A stretch of 64,000 nt of DNA, taken from contig NZ_VUJW01000003.1 of the NCBI RefSeq assembly GCF_008373765.1, forward strand, positions 434,001-498,000, in the 5' to 3' direction. Of this stretch, positions 52,495 through 61,651 are shown one piece after another. The position numbers and the translations under genes were made by a program. The notes beneath the pieces were generated by a model that was not told where the DNA came from, ran no database searches, and saw only the letters and a program-made list of their open reading frames with translations. Source of the DNA: Nocardioides antri (GTDB lineage Bacteria > Actinomycetota > Actinomycetes > Propionibacteriales > Nocardioidaceae). Positions within the stretch are counted from its first letter, which is position 1. Every line of letters begins with the position of its first letter.

Positions 52495-52516
52495 CATCAC
52501 CCTGCGTTCACCCGGC
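52495..52516 (+). promoter_or_regulatory. PHO box (PhoP operator) upstream of ppk
   Basis: Two contiguous 11-bp direct repeats, CATCACCCTGC and GTTCACCCGGC, ending 17 bases before the ppk ATG. The second matches the actinobacterial GTTCACC consensus fully, the first at 5 of 7 core positions. Confidence 0.6.
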
Positions 52517-52533
52517 GGTGCGACACTCACAGC

Positions 52534-54690
52534 ATGTCCCAGGAGCTGCTGCCCGAGTCGGTCGACACCGCACCGCAGAACGGGACGGGTGCGTCCGTCA
52601 CCGACGTGTCGGCGTACGTGCCGGACGAGGCCGACCTCCACGCGATCAGCGCTGTCCACGACCGGTTCCTGGATCGCGAGCTCTCCTGGCTGCGGTTCAA
52701 CCAGCGGGTGCTCGAGCTCGCCGAGGACCCCGAGCTCCCGCTCCTCGAGCGGGCCCGCTACCTGGCGATCTTCGCGAGCAACCTCGACGAGTTCTTCATG
52801 GTGCGGGTCGCCGGCCTCAAGCGCCGGATCGCGACCGGGCTGGCGGTCCGCGCCGCGTCGGGCCGGATGCCGCGCGAGATCCTGGAGGCCATCTGGGCAC
52901 AGACCGGCGCGCTCGCCCACCGGCACGCGGCGGTCTTCCGTGACGAGGTGGCCCCCGCGTTGACGGCCGAGGGCATCGAGGTGCTGCGCTGGGACGACCT
53001 CGACCGCGACGAGCAGCGCGCCTGCAAGAAGCTCTTCAAGGAGCGCGTGTTCCCGGTGCTGACGCCGCTGGCCGTCGACCCGGCGCACCCCTTCCCCTAC
53101 ATCTCGGGGCTGTCGCTGAACCTCGCCGTCGTCGTACGCAACCCGCGGACCGGCAAGCAGCACTTCGCCCGGGTCAAGGTGCCGTCGAACTTCGACCGGT
53201 TCGTCCCGCTCGGCAAGGACCGCTTCGTCCCTCTCGAGGACGTGATCGGCGCCCACCTCGCCCGGCTGTTCCCCGGTATGGACGTGCTCGAGGCCCACAC
53301 CTTCCGGGTGACCCGCAACGAGGACGTCGAGGTCGAGGAGGACGACGCCGAGAACCTGCTGGCCGCCCTCGAGAAGGAGCTCCTGCGCCGCAAGTTCGGA
53401 CCCCCGGTGCGGCTCGAGGTCGAGGAGTCGATCTCCCGCGCGGTCCTCGAGCTGCTGGTCTCGGAGCTCGACATCAGCATGGCCGAGGTCGTCCGGTTGC
53501 CCGGGCCGCTCGACCTCCGCGGCCTGCACAGCATCGCCGACCTCGGCCGCGAGGACCTCAAGTACCCCGCCTTCTTGCCCAGCACCCACCCGCTCCTCGC
53601 CGAGGTCGAGTCGGCGGCCCCGGTCGACGTGTTCAAGGCGCTGCGCCGGCACGACGTGCTCCTCCACCACCCGTACGACTCGTTCGCGACGTCCGTGCAG
53701 CGGTTCATCGAGCAGGCGGCCGCCGACCCGCACGTGCTGGCGATCAAGCAGACGGTCTACCGGACGTCGGGCGAATCGCCGATCATCGACGCGCTCATCG
53801 ACGCCGCCGACGCCGGCAAGCAGGTCCTCGCCCTGGTCGAGATCAAGGCCCGGTTCGACGAGCAGGCGAACATCCGCTGGGCCCGCAAGCTCGAGCAGGC
53901 CGGCTGCCACGTCGTCTACGGGCTGGTGGGGCTCAAGACCCACTGCAAGCTCGCGATGGTCGTGCGCGACGAGCCGGACGGCATCCGCCGCTACACCCAC
54001 ATCGGCACCGGCAACTACAACGGCAAGACCGCGCGGATGTACGAGGACCTCGGACTCCTCACCACCAACGAGGCGATCGGCGACGACGTCGCCCACCTCT
54101 TCAACAACCTCAGCGGCTGGTCCCGCAAGGCGAAGTACGGCGAGCTCCTGGTCGCCCCCGACTCCGTGCGGTCAGGTCTCATCGACCACATCTACGCCGA
54201 GATCGCGAACCACCGCGCCGGCCGGCCGGCCGGGATCCGGATGAAGGTCAACTCCATCGTCGACGAGCAGCTGATCGACAGCCTCTATCTCGCCTCCCGC
54301 GAGGGCGTGCCGGTCGAGCTCCTGGTGCGCGGGATCTGCGCGCTCCGGCCCGGTGTCCCCGGCCTCTCGGAGAACATCACGGTCCGGTCGGTCCTCGGCC
54401 GTTTCCTCGAGCACAGCCGGATCTTCTGGTTCGCCGGTGCCGGCGCACCGGTGGCGTGGATCGGCTCGGCGGACATGATGCACCGCAACCTCGACCGCCG
54501 GGTCGAGGTGCTGGTCCGGCTCCCCACCGCCGACAGCGTGGCCGAGGTCAGCAGCCTGCTCGACCAGGCGTTCGCCGAGGACACCGACTCCTGGGTGCTC
54601 GGTCCCGCCGGCGAGTGGGCCCGACACCGGGGCGCGGTGCACCACCAGGAGGCGCTGATCGCGGCGCAGCGCACCCGCCGCCACGCCTGA
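52534..54690 (+). CDS. ppk: Polyphosphate kinase 1
   Basis: 718 residues, full PPK1. N-terminal [20 protein letters not shown] and [15 protein letters not shown]; the phosphorylated His lies in [20 protein letters not shown] (about residue 489), and the second active-site His in [10 protein letters not shown] (about 627). The [13 protein letters not shown] segment is the phosphate-binding region. It reversibly makes polyphosphate from ATP. ATG at 52534; the longer upstream reading has no support. A PHO box lies just upstream, fitting induction on phosphate starvation. It is adjacent to pit and pst genes. Confidence 0.97.
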   Translation: MSQELLPESVDTAPQNGTGASVTDVSAYVPDEADLHAISAVHDRFLDRELSWLRFNQRVLELAEDPELPLLERARYLAIFASNLDEFFMVRVAGLKRRIATGLAVRAASGRMPREILEAIWAQTGALAHRHAAVFRDEVAPALTAEGIEVLRWDDLDRDEQRACKKLFKERVFPVLTPLAVDPAHPFPYISGLSLNLAVVVRNPRTGKQHFARVKVPSNFDRFVPLGKDRFVPLEDVIGAHLARLFPGMDVLEAHTFRVTRNEDVEVEEDDAENLLAALEKELLRRKFGPPVRLEVEESISRAVLELLVSELDISMAEVVRLPGPLDLRGLHSIADLGREDLKYPAFLPSTHPLLAEVESAAPVDVFKALRRHDVLLHHPYDSFATSVQRFIEQAAADPHVLAIKQTVYRTSGESPIIDALIDAADAGKQVLALVEIKARFDEQANIRWARKLEQAGCHVVYGLVGLKTHCKLAMVVRDEPDGIRRYTHIGTGNYNGKTARMYEDLGLLTTNEAIGDDVAHLFNNLSGWSRKAKYGELLVAPDSVRSGLIDHIYAEIANHRAGRPAGIRMKVNSIVDEQLIDSLYLASREGVPVELLVRGICALRPGVPGLSENITVRSVLGRFLEHSRIFWFAGAGAPVAWIGSADMMHRNLDRRVEVLVRLPTADSVAEVSSLLDQAFAEDTDSWVLGPAGEWARHRGAVHHQEALIAAQRTRRHA

Positions 54691-54720
54691 GCCGCCGTCC
54701 ACGCACCGGCCCACGCGTCG

Positions 54721-54753
54721 TCCAGGTGGACGGCAGGTGGACAGCAGGTGAAC
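54721..54753 (-). promoter_or_regulatory. Triple PHO-box array upstream of the pit operon
   Basis: Three contiguous 11-bp repeats reading on the minus strand GTTCACCTGCT, GTCCACCTGCC, GTCCACCTGGA. Each matches GTTCACC or differs by one base. They lie about 124-156 bases before the DUF47 start and face away from the downstream genes. A further single GTTCACC half-site lies at 54827-54837 on the plus strand. Confidence 0.6.
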
Positions 54754-54876
54754 GATTCAGCCCGGGCGGCCGGGTGTGCCTCACGACACCCTCGGATCGG
54801 GCGGGACCGGTTTGGCAGCGAGCATCGTTCACCCCCTAGCATGAGGCCGTTCGCCTCCGCCTCAACGGGAGTCCTT

Positions 54877-55494
54877 GTGGGTCTGCGTCTGCGTCCTGTC
54901 GACACTTCGTTCTACGACCTCTTCACCCAAGCCGCACAGCACCTGGTTCTCGGAGCCGAGCTGCTGGCCGAAATGCTGTCCGACACCTCGGACAAGGCCG
55001 ACGTCGCCGAGCGCATGCGCGCGGCCGAGCACGCAGCCGACGAGACGACCCACGAGATCGTCCGCAAGGTCAACAGCACCTTCGTGACGCCGTTCGACCG
55101 GGAGGACATCTACTCGCTCGGTTCCGGCCTCGACGACGTCATGGACATGATGGACGAGGCGGTCGACCTGATCCTCCTCTACGAGGTCGACTTCCTTCCT
55201 GCCGAGCTGTCGGAGCAGGTCAGCGTCCTCCAGCGCTGCGCCGAGCTCACGGCGGACGCGATGCCGCGGCTGCGGTCGATGAAGGAGCTCGAGGACTACT
55301 GGATCGAGATCAACCGGCTCGAGAACACCGGCGACAAGCTCCACCGTCGGATGCTCGCGAACCTCTTCTCGGGCGAGTACAAGACGATCGACGTCCTCAA
55401 GCTCAAGGACGTCGAGGAGTCCCTCGAGGGCGCCATCGACGCCTTCGAGAAGGTGGCCAACATCGTCGAGCAGATCGCCGTCAAGGAAAGCTGA
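54877..55494 (+). CDS. DUF47/PhoU-like Pit accessory protein
   Basis: 205 residues, all-helical: TSFYDLFTQAAQHLVLGAEL, EHAADETTHEIVRKVNSTFV with the conserved FDREDIYSLGSGLDDVMDMM, and IEINRLENTGDKLHRRMLAN. These PhoU-fold proteins are encoded beside Pit transporters and are thought to gate them. GTG at 54877 with GGGAG 5 bases upstream gives the family-typical MGLRLRP start. It is 13 bases before pit and co-transcribed with it. Confidence 0.92.
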   Translation: MGLRLRPVDTSFYDLFTQAAQHLVLGAELLAEMLSDTSDKADVAERMRAAEHAADETTHEIVRKVNSTFVTPFDREDIYSLGSGLDDVMDMMDEAVDLILLYEVDFLPAELSEQVSVLQRCAELTADAMPRLRSMKELEDYWIEINRLENTGDKLHRRMLANLFSGEYKTIDVLKLKDVEESLEGAIDAFEKVANIVEQIAVKES

Positions 55495-55507
55495 CAAGGC
55501 GCCCACT

Positions 55508-56521
55508 GTGGACGTAACCCTCGCGATCGTCATCGCGGTCGTCGTCGTCGCGCTCGTCTTCGACTACACGAACGGCTTCCACGACGCGGCGAACGCCATC
55601 GCGACCTCGGTCTCGACCCGCGCGCTGACCCCCAGGGTCGCGCTCGCGCTCGCCGCGATCATGAACTTCGTCGGCGCGTTCCTGGGCCAGAAGGTCGCCC
55701 ACACCGTCAGCGACACGATCTCGCCACCGCAGAACAACCACGGCCTGCTGATCGTGATGGCAGGTCTCCTCGGCGCGATCACGTGGAACCTGATCACCTG
55801 GTACTTCGGCCTGCCGTCCTCGTCCTCGCACGCCCTCATCGGCGGCCTGGTCGGATCGGCCATCGCCGGCGGCGTGACGGTCTCCTGGAGCACGGTCCTC
55901 GAGAAGGTCGTGATCCCGATGTTCCTGTCTCCGTTCTTCGCGTTCGCCGCGGGCTTCGTGGCCATGCTGGCCGTGCTGTGGATCTTCAAGAGGTCCAGCC
56001 CCCACCGGGCCAACCGCGGCTTCCGGATCGCCCAGACCATCTCGGCCGCCGCGATGGCGCTCGGCCACGGTCTGCAGGACGCGCAGAAGACGATGGGCGT
56101 GATCTTCCTGGCGCTGGTGACCGGCGGCTACGTCGCCTCGGAGGAGGCCGGCGGCGAACTGCCGCTCTGGGTCATCTTCTCCGCCGCCGCCGCGATCTCG
56201 CTCGGCACCTGGGCGGGCGGCTGGCGGATCATGCGCACCCTCGGCCGCCGGATCATCCACCTGGACCCGCCGCAGGGCTTCGCGGCCGAGTCGGTGGCCG
56301 CGTCGGTCCTCTACACGACCGCCTACGTCTACGAGGCGCCGATCTCGACGACCCACACCATCACCTCCGCGGTGATGGGCGTCGGTGCGACCAAGCGGCT
56401 GTCAGCCGTCCGCTGGGGTGTCGCGCGGACCATCCTCACCGCGTGGGTGCTCACCTTCCCCGCGGCCGCTGCGGTCGCCGCGGTGTCCTACTGGATCCTG
56501 CACCTGATCACCCGCCTCTGA
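55508..56521 (+). CDS. pit: Inorganic phosphate transporter, Pit family
   Basis: 337 residues, 9-10 transmembrane helices. Both Pit signature halves are present: FDYTNGFHDAANAIATSVST near residue 20 and ALGHGLQDAQKTMGVIFLAL near 180, plus the middle motif GLPSSSSHALIGGLVG and the C-terminal PISTTHTITSAVMGVG. These are inverted repeats carrying the metal-phosphate/proton site. GTG start 13 bases after the DUF47 gene. It is a low-affinity carrier, complementing the high-affinity Pst system nearby. Its stop overlaps the convergent membrane protein gene by 14 bases. Confidence 0.95.
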   Translation: MDVTLAIVIAVVVVALVFDYTNGFHDAANAIATSVSTRALTPRVALALAAIMNFVGAFLGQKVAHTVSDTISPPQNNHGLLIVMAGLLGAITWNLITWYFGLPSSSSHALIGGLVGSAIAGGVTVSWSTVLEKVVIPMFLSPFFAFAAGFVAMLAVLWIFKRSSPHRANRGFRIAQTISAAAMALGHGLQDAQKTMGVIFLALVTGGYVASEEAGGELPLWVIFSAAAAISLGTWAGGWRIMRTLGRRIIHLDPPQGFAAESVAASVLYTTAYVYEAPISTTHTITSAVMGVGATKRLSAVRWGVARTILTAWVLTFPAAAAVAAVSYWILHLITRL

Positions 56522-59000
56522 CGCCGGACGGCGGCACGCTGCGGACGGCCTCCAGACCCTCGCACCACGCAGGGCTCCGGGCGAACCACGAGTGGCCGAG
56601 GATCTCTGCCACGGCACCCTCCTGGAGCTGTGGGTCCGCCGGCACCGGGTCGGCGAGCTGCCAGTCCGCGCCGCAGCGCAGCGTGTGGTGGCCGTGGAGG
56701 CGGTCGACTTCGTCCGCCGGCCCCGGGAAGTGGTACGACGAACCGTCCCGGTGCCCCCACGACAGCACCGGACCGGCGAGCGGGTCGGTCAACCGGTAGA
56801 GGTTGACCCAGGCGCCGCCGAGGTCCTCGTACAGGTGCCGGATCGCGGCGAAGTTGACGTACGCCGGGAACGCCCGCGGGAAGATCACCCGCAGCTGTGA
56901 GCCGAAGGTCATCAGGGCGACCCGGTCGCGCTTCTCCGGCTCGAGCCGCAGGAGTGCTGCGAAGCTGATGAGGCTCCCCTGGCTGTGCCCGCACAGGACG
57001 AGGTCGCGCCCGGGACGCGGTGCGGCGTCGTCGCGCAGGTGCCACGAGATGCGGTCGCACAGGTCCTGCACGCAGCGCTTCGAGTACGGCCGCGGGGAGA
57101 ACGGGTGGACGGCGTGCGGCCAGAAGGCCAGCACGTCCCAGATCACGTTCAGGGTGCGCCGCTTGTCCTCGGCCCGGACCGCCTTGCGACCTTGCAGCAG
57201 CAGGACCCCCGCCGCGGCCAGGATGAGCCAGGCGCCGACCAGGCCGACGACGTTCTTCTGCGCGGTTCCGTCGTCACCGAGGACGTACTTCGGCTCGCTC
57301 AGCCAGTCGAGCGGTCCCGGCGCCTGGAGGCAGGGCTCGGCGCTGTCGTTGAGGCATCCCGACAGCTCCCACGCGACCACGAACGAGAAGAGCAGCCCGA
57401 CGACGGCGAAGGTCACGAAGAAGAACCCGATCGCGTTCTTCATGTGCGCGAGCCGAACCGCACGGTGGACCTTCTTCAGCCATCGCGGGGACAGGGTGTC
57501 GCCGTAGACGGCGGCCACGCGGCGCTTCATCGGGCCGTTCCGCCGGAGCCGCCAGGCCCACACCCCGACCACGAGGGCGACCAGGACCACCGCGTTGAGG
57601 CCCCACGCGTAGGCGACCCGGTCGAGCATGGGCGTCGTCCCGACCGTGACCTCCCCGCCACCGGTCGCGGCGGCGTCCGCGGCAGGCTCGGCGAGCTGGA
57701 GCAACGACGAGACGCCGGTGGTGAGCGCGGCCGCGAACGCCACGCCGATGAAGGTCCCCATCAAGGTCACCGTGGCTGCCGCCAGGCCCCCGGCGTACGG
57801 CGCGAAGTAGCGCTCGGGCTCGGAGCGGGGCCGACGGGCGAACCCGCCGGGGATCACCAGGAGCAGGTTGGCCACGAGCAGTGCGACCAGCGCGGCCACG
57901 CCGATCAGCAACAGGTAGTTGGCGACCAGGTCGAACGACGTCGGACGTTCCTGCCCCGCGCGGGAGATGCCGGTCGCCCGCAGGACCGCCACTGCTGCCA
58001 GGGCGAGTATCGCGCTGCTGACGACCAGGAGCAGCGGCGCCACCAGCCGGGTCGCCCCGCTCCAGCTCCGGCCGATCCAGGTCTGGCCCGCGCTGGACCA
58101 CGTGCGCGTCCCGCCCTCGGGGTCGCCGAAGAGCAGGACGACGAGCGCGACCACTCCCCAGCCGATGACCGCAGCCACCAGCGTGTTGGGGCCGTCCAGC
58201 CAGGTCGCGGCCGAGGCGTCCGTCCCGGCAGCGGTCCAGGCGTCGGGCTCGACGACCCAGACCGCCATGGCCGCGATCACCAGGAGGCCGGCGGCGATGT
58301 GGAGGTCCTTCAGCTCAGGAGTGCGGGAGTCGCCGGAGTAGAACTCGTCGTTCGCGAGCGGCGTCGACACGCCGACGTCCGCAGGTCCCTGAGCCGCACG
58401 TTGCCGGGCCGACTCCCCTTCTTCCTCGTCGGCCCGCCAGCGCGCGACCCGGGTCCGGCCGTAGCCGCGGCCGAGGTAGGCCAGCAGCACGACGACACCG
58501 GCGCTCAGCAGGACCGCAGGGAGCAGCACCCACCGGGCGTCCAGCATGGTCAGCAGGTCGCTGCGCGCGGCCCAGCGCCAGCCGATGAGGTCGATGAGGA
58601 TCAGCCCGGCAGCGAAGGCGTACATCGAGGTCACGAGCAGCCCGATCAACCGCATCAACGCGTCGCAGGTCGCGTGCAGACCCAGCCGCCACGGATTCCT
58701 GGCCGGCGCCGGGAGCATGTAGTGCGCCGCGTTGACCATGCCGAACGGCAGCAGGATCAGCCACAGCGCGTTCACGCGGCTGCCGGACGTCAGCCGGCCC
58801 CAGTGGTAGGCCTCGAGCACCTGCCCCTCCTTGCCGGGAAGCTCCTTTCCGGCCGCATCCACCGAGCGGAAGAAGCGGGACTCGTCGTCGCCCCCGACCT
58901 GCTCCACGTGGGGGCGGTCGAGCATCGATCCCGGCGGGGTCCCGGAGACACCGTGCACCCGCAGCTCGACCCACCGCCGGTGCTCGGCCACCACGACCAC
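56508..59000 (-). CDS. Large membrane protein with C-terminal alpha/beta-hydrolase (GHSQG) domain
   Basis: 830 residues. A short soluble start (RRWVELRVHGVSGTPPGSML), then about ten transmembrane helices (first near 82-100, last near 600-617) and a cytoplasmic C-terminal domain. This carries DLVLCGHSQGSLISFAALLR (nucleophile elbow, Ser about 686) and further lipase-like stretches (LTDPLAGPVLSWGHRDGSSY). The N-terminal RVHGVSGTP also recalls a lipase oxyanion region. I know of no characterised homologue. Convergent to pit; the downstream winged-helix gene is separated from it by 61 bases. Confidence 0.78.
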   Translation of the reverse strand: MVVVAEHRRWVELRVHGVSGTPPGSMLDRPHVEQVGGDDESRFFRSVDAAGKELPGKEGQVLEAYHWGRLTSGSRVNALWLILLPFGMVNAAHYMLPAPARNPWRLGLHATCDALMRLIGLLVTSMYAFAAGLILIDLIGWRWAARSDLLTMLDARWVLLPAVLLSAGVVVLLAYLGRGYGRTRVARWRADEEEGESARQRAAQGPADVGVSTPLANDEFYSGDSRTPELKDLHIAAGLLVIAAMAVWVVEPDAWTAAGTDASAATWLDGPNTLVAAVIGWGVVALVVLLFGDPEGGTRTWSSAGQTWIGRSWSGATRLVAPLLLVVSSAILALAAVAVLRATGISRAGQERPTSFDLVANYLLLIGVAALVALLVANLLLVIPGGFARRPRSEPERYFAPYAGGLAAATVTLMGTFIGVAFAAALTTGVSSLLQLAEPAADAAATGGGEVTVGTTPMLDRVAYAWGLNAVVLVALVVGVWAWRLRRNGPMKRRVAAVYGDTLSPRWLKKVHRAVRLAHMKNAIGFFFVTFAVVGLLFSFVVAWELSGCLNDSAEPCLQAPGPLDWLSEPKYVLGDDGTAQKNVVGLVGAWLILAAAGVLLLQGRKAVRAEDKRRTLNVIWDVLAFWPHAVHPFSPRPYSKRCVQDLCDRISWHLRDDAAPRPGRDLVLCGHSQGSLISFAALLRLEPEKRDRVALMTFGSQLRVIFPRAFPAYVNFAAIRHLYEDLGGAWVNLYRLTDPLAGPVLSWGHRDGSSYHFPGPADEVDRLHGHHTLRCGADWQLADPVPADPQLQEGAVAEILGHSWFARSPAWCEGLEAVRSVPPSGVRGG

Positions 59001-59061
59001 CTCCTCGTGATCAGAAGGTAGACCTGGCGGCGCCGGTGCGACGCCGCTTTCCGGGAGTCCG

Positions 59062-59778
59062 TCACTGACCGGTCGACGGCTCCACGGTCAGTGAGTAGCC
59101 GCGGCCACGGATGCGGCGCACGTCGGCGGTTCCGCCGAGCCGGTGGCGCAGCCGGGTGACGTGCATGGCGATGGTGTTGCCGCTGGGCCGCAGGCCGTCG
59201 GAGCCCCACAGCGCCTCGCGGAGCTCGTCGTCGGTGACCACACCGGGCGCGCGCAGCAGGAGAGCTCGCAGCAGCTCGAACTCCTTCAGCGGCAGGTCCG
59301 CGATCCGCTCGCCGTCGATGAGCACGCGGTACGACGCCGCGTCGAGCTCGATCGGGCCGACGACCACGTGGGCGTGCTCCCGGAGTGACCGCGGCGAGTG
59401 GCTGAGCAGCTCCCACAGGTGGTCGGTGGAGTAGGGACGCGCCACCACGGCGCTCGCGCCGGCGAGCATCAGCACCCCGACGTCCGCCGCGTTGTCGTGC
59501 TCGAGCGCCGCGACGACGTACGGCGAACCGTGCCGGCGGATCGCGGTGACGAAGTCGGCTGCGGGCAGGCCGGGCGCATCCGGCGACACCACCACGGTGT
59601 GCGGGTCCAGCCGCCCGAACTCGACGAGCCCGTCGACGGTGGACGAGACCCAGGTGACGTGCACGCCGCGGCCGGCCATCCCGTCCGTGAGGCCGGCCTC
59701 GTCCCGGCCGGGGTCGACCACGAGCAGCTGTGCGCCCGCCGTCTCGGCCCAGCGGTGCAGGTAGGTGCGGGCGCCCAT
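59062..59778 (-). CDS. OmpR-type winged-helix regulator with degenerate receiver
   Basis: 238 residues. The C-terminal winged helix is typical (LDAASYRVLIDGERIADLPL, KEFELLRALLLRAPGVVTDD, GNTIAMHVTRLRHRL). The N-terminal receiver-like half (VVVSPDAPGLPAADF, SAVVARPYSTDHL) has an Arg where two-component receivers have the signalling Lys, so phosphorylation-dependent control is doubtful. It starts 7 bases after pstB and shares its strand, so it is co-transcribed with the pst operon and may regulate phosphate genes. No sensor kinase nearby. Confidence 0.85.
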   Translation of the reverse strand: MGARTYLHRWAETAGAQLLVVDPGRDEAGLTDGMAGRGVHVTWVSSTVDGLVEFGRLDPHTVVVSPDAPGLPAADFVTAIRRHGSPYVVAALEHDNAADVGVLMLAGASAVVARPYSTDHLWELLSHSPRSLREHAHVVVGPIELDAASYRVLIDGERIADLPLKEFELLRALLLRAPGVVTDDELREALWGSDGLRPSGNTIAMHVTRLRHRLGGTADVRRIRGRGYSLTVEPSTGQ

Positions 59779-59785
59779 CCGCGGA

Positions 59786-60676
59786 TCAGCCGAAGCGACC
59801 CGAGATGTAGTCCTCGGTGCGCTGGTCGGCCGGGTTGGAGAACAGCCGCTTCGTGCGGTCGAACTCCACCAGGAGGCCGGTGCGGTTGCCCGTGGTCTCG
59901 TCGGGCTTGGCGGTGAAGAACGCGGTTCGGTCCGAGACGCGGGCCGCCTGCTGCATGTTGTGGGTGACGACGATGATCGTGTAGTCGTCGCGCAGCTGCA
60001 GCATGAGGTCCTCGACCTTGGACGTGGCGATCGGGTCGAGCGCCGAGCACGGCTCGTCCATGAGGATCACGTCCGGCTTGGTCGCGATGGTCCGGGCGAT
60101 GCAGAGCCGCTGCTGCTGGCCACCGGAGAGTCCGTAGGCCGACTGCTTGAGCTTGTCCTTGACCTCGTCCCACAGCGCGGCGCCGCGGAGCGCCTCCTCG
60201 ACCAGGTCGTCCATGTTGTCGACCTTCATGCCGATGACCCGCGGGCCGTAGGCGATGTTGTCGTAGATCGACTTCGGGAACGGGTTCGGCTTCTGGAACA
60301 CCATGCCGATGTGCTGGCGGACCGCGATGGGGTCGACGCCCTTCGCGTAGATGTTCTGGCCGTGGTAGCTGATCTCGCCCTCGACGCGCGCGCCCGGCAC
60401 CAGGTCGTTCATGCGGTTGAGGCAGCGCAGCACGGTCGACTTGCCGCAGCCGGAGGGGCCGATCAGCGCCGTGATCTCGTTCTTGCCGAAGGTCAGGTTG
60501 ATGTCGTGGACGGCGTGGAAGCCCCCGTAGTAGACGTTGAGGTGGAACGTCTCCATCACGGACTCGGCTGGCACGTCGCCGATGACGCTGTGGGCGGCCT
60601 CCTCGTCGATGGACAGCGCCAGGCTCAGCGGCTCCTCCTCGGAGGTCGCGTTGGCCGTCGCAGGCTGGGTGGACAT
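59786..60676 (-). CDS. pstB: Phosphate ABC transporter ATP-binding protein
   Basis: 296 residues, about 35 longer at the N-terminus than E. coli PstB. Walker [10 protein letters not shown] (about residue 73), [18 protein letters not shown] (signature), Walker [14 protein letters not shown], and [19 protein letters not shown] (switch His). Drives high-affinity phosphate uptake with PstSCA. 9 bases after pstA. ATG at 60676; the extension could be over-read, but no better start stands out. Confidence 0.97.
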   Translation of the reverse strand: MSTQPATANATSEEEPLSLALSIDEEAAHSVIGDVPAESVMETFHLNVYYGGFHAVHDINLTFGKNEITALIGPSGCGKSTVLRCLNRMNDLVPGARVEGEISYHGQNIYAKGVDPIAVRQHIGMVFQKPNPFPKSIYDNIAYGPRVIGMKVDNMDDLVEEALRGAALWDEVKDKLKQSAYGLSGGQQQRLCIARTIATKPDVILMDEPCSALDPIATSKVEDLMLQLRDDYTIIVVTHNMQQAARVSDRTAFFTAKPDETTGNRTGLLVEFDRTKRLFSNPADQRTEDYISGRFG

Positions 60677-60685
60677 GGAGGACTC

Positions 60686-61651
60686 CTACCAGGATCGCTG
60701 GAACTTGTTGCGGATGATGATGGCGACCGCGTTCATGCCGAGGATCATGGCGAGCAGCACGATGATGCCCGCCGATGCGGCCTGCTGCACGACCTCCTTG
60801 GAGTCGCTCGCGGCGTTGAAGATCTCGAGCGGGAACGCCTCGATCTTGCTGGTGACGAACGGGAACTCGGGGGCGAAGTTGATGGCGCCGAAGCCGATCA
60901 TCACCAGGGGCGCGGCCTCGCCGATCGCTCGGGAGAGGCCGAGGATGGTGCCCGTGCTGATGCCGGGGACCGCCGAGGGCAGGGTCTGCCGCCAGGTGGT
61001 CTGCCAGACCGTCGCCCCGAGGGCGAGCGAGCCCTGCCGGATCTCGTCCGGCACCGAGCGCAGTGCCTCCCGGGTGGTGATGATGACGACCGGCAGGATC
61101 AGGAGCGCGAGCGCCACGGCGCCGCCGATCGCGATCCCACGCTGGACCCCGACCACCGCCATCAGGGTTGCTGCGAGCATGCCGTAGATGACGGCCGGCA
61201 CCGCGGCGAGGTTCTGCAGGTTGACCTCGACGACCTTGCTGAACCGCGAGGTCTTGCTGGCGAACTCCTCGAGGTAGACGGCTGCGCTGACGCCGAGCGG
61301 GATCGCCAGCAGCGCCGTCGTGATCATCAGGATGATCGAGCCGACGATGCCCGACCGGAAGCCGGTGTACGCCGCCGACAGGTCCTTGGGGTCGCGGCCC
61401 GTCGCGGCCAGCGCCTCGGCGCGCTCGGGGTCGAAGGTCTGGGTGTACTGGGTGAACAGGGCGCTGTCGAACCTCGGGGCGCCCGAGATCGCCGTGTCGA
61501 CGATGAGCGCGAACAGGACGGCGACGCCGAAGAACAGCGAGAACCACAGCGCTCCCAGGAAAGCGAGCGACCTGAGGTCGCGGTCCTGGCTCCGGCCGCT
61601 GGCGAGGGTCGACGTGGTGACCGCGGCGGCGGTCGTGGCTGCGCTGCTCAT
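60686..61651 (-). CDS. pstA: Phosphate ABC transporter permease PstA
   Basis: 321 residues, 6 transmembrane helices with the EAA-type loop ALRSVPDEIRQGSLALGATV and IGEAAPLVMIGFGAINFAPE. Forms the channel with PstC. Its ATG shares one base with the stop of pstC (TGATG), which shows translational coupling. N-terminus has a polar extension of about 30 residues before the first helix, usual in actinobacteria. Confidence 0.96.
   Translation of the reverse strand: MSSAATTAAAVTTSTLASGRSQDRDLRSLAFLGALWFSLFFGVAVLFALIVDTAISGAPRFDSALFTQYTQTFDPERAEALAATGRDPKDLSAAYTGFRSGIVGSIILMITTALLAIPLGVSAAVYLEEFASKTSRFSKVVEVNLQNLAAVPAVIYGMLAATLMAVVGVQRGIAIGGAVALALLILPVVIITTREALRSVPDEIRQGSLALGATVWQTTWRQTLPSAVPGISTGTILGLSRAIGEAAPLVMIGFGAINFAPEFPFVTSKIEAFPLEIFNAASDSKEVVQQAASAGIIVLLAMILGMNAVAIIIRNKFQRSW

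Noticed and set aside
54827-54837. Additional PHO box at the pit start
   Set aside because: Only one GTTCACC unit; flanking 11-mers do not match, so it is at most a half-site.
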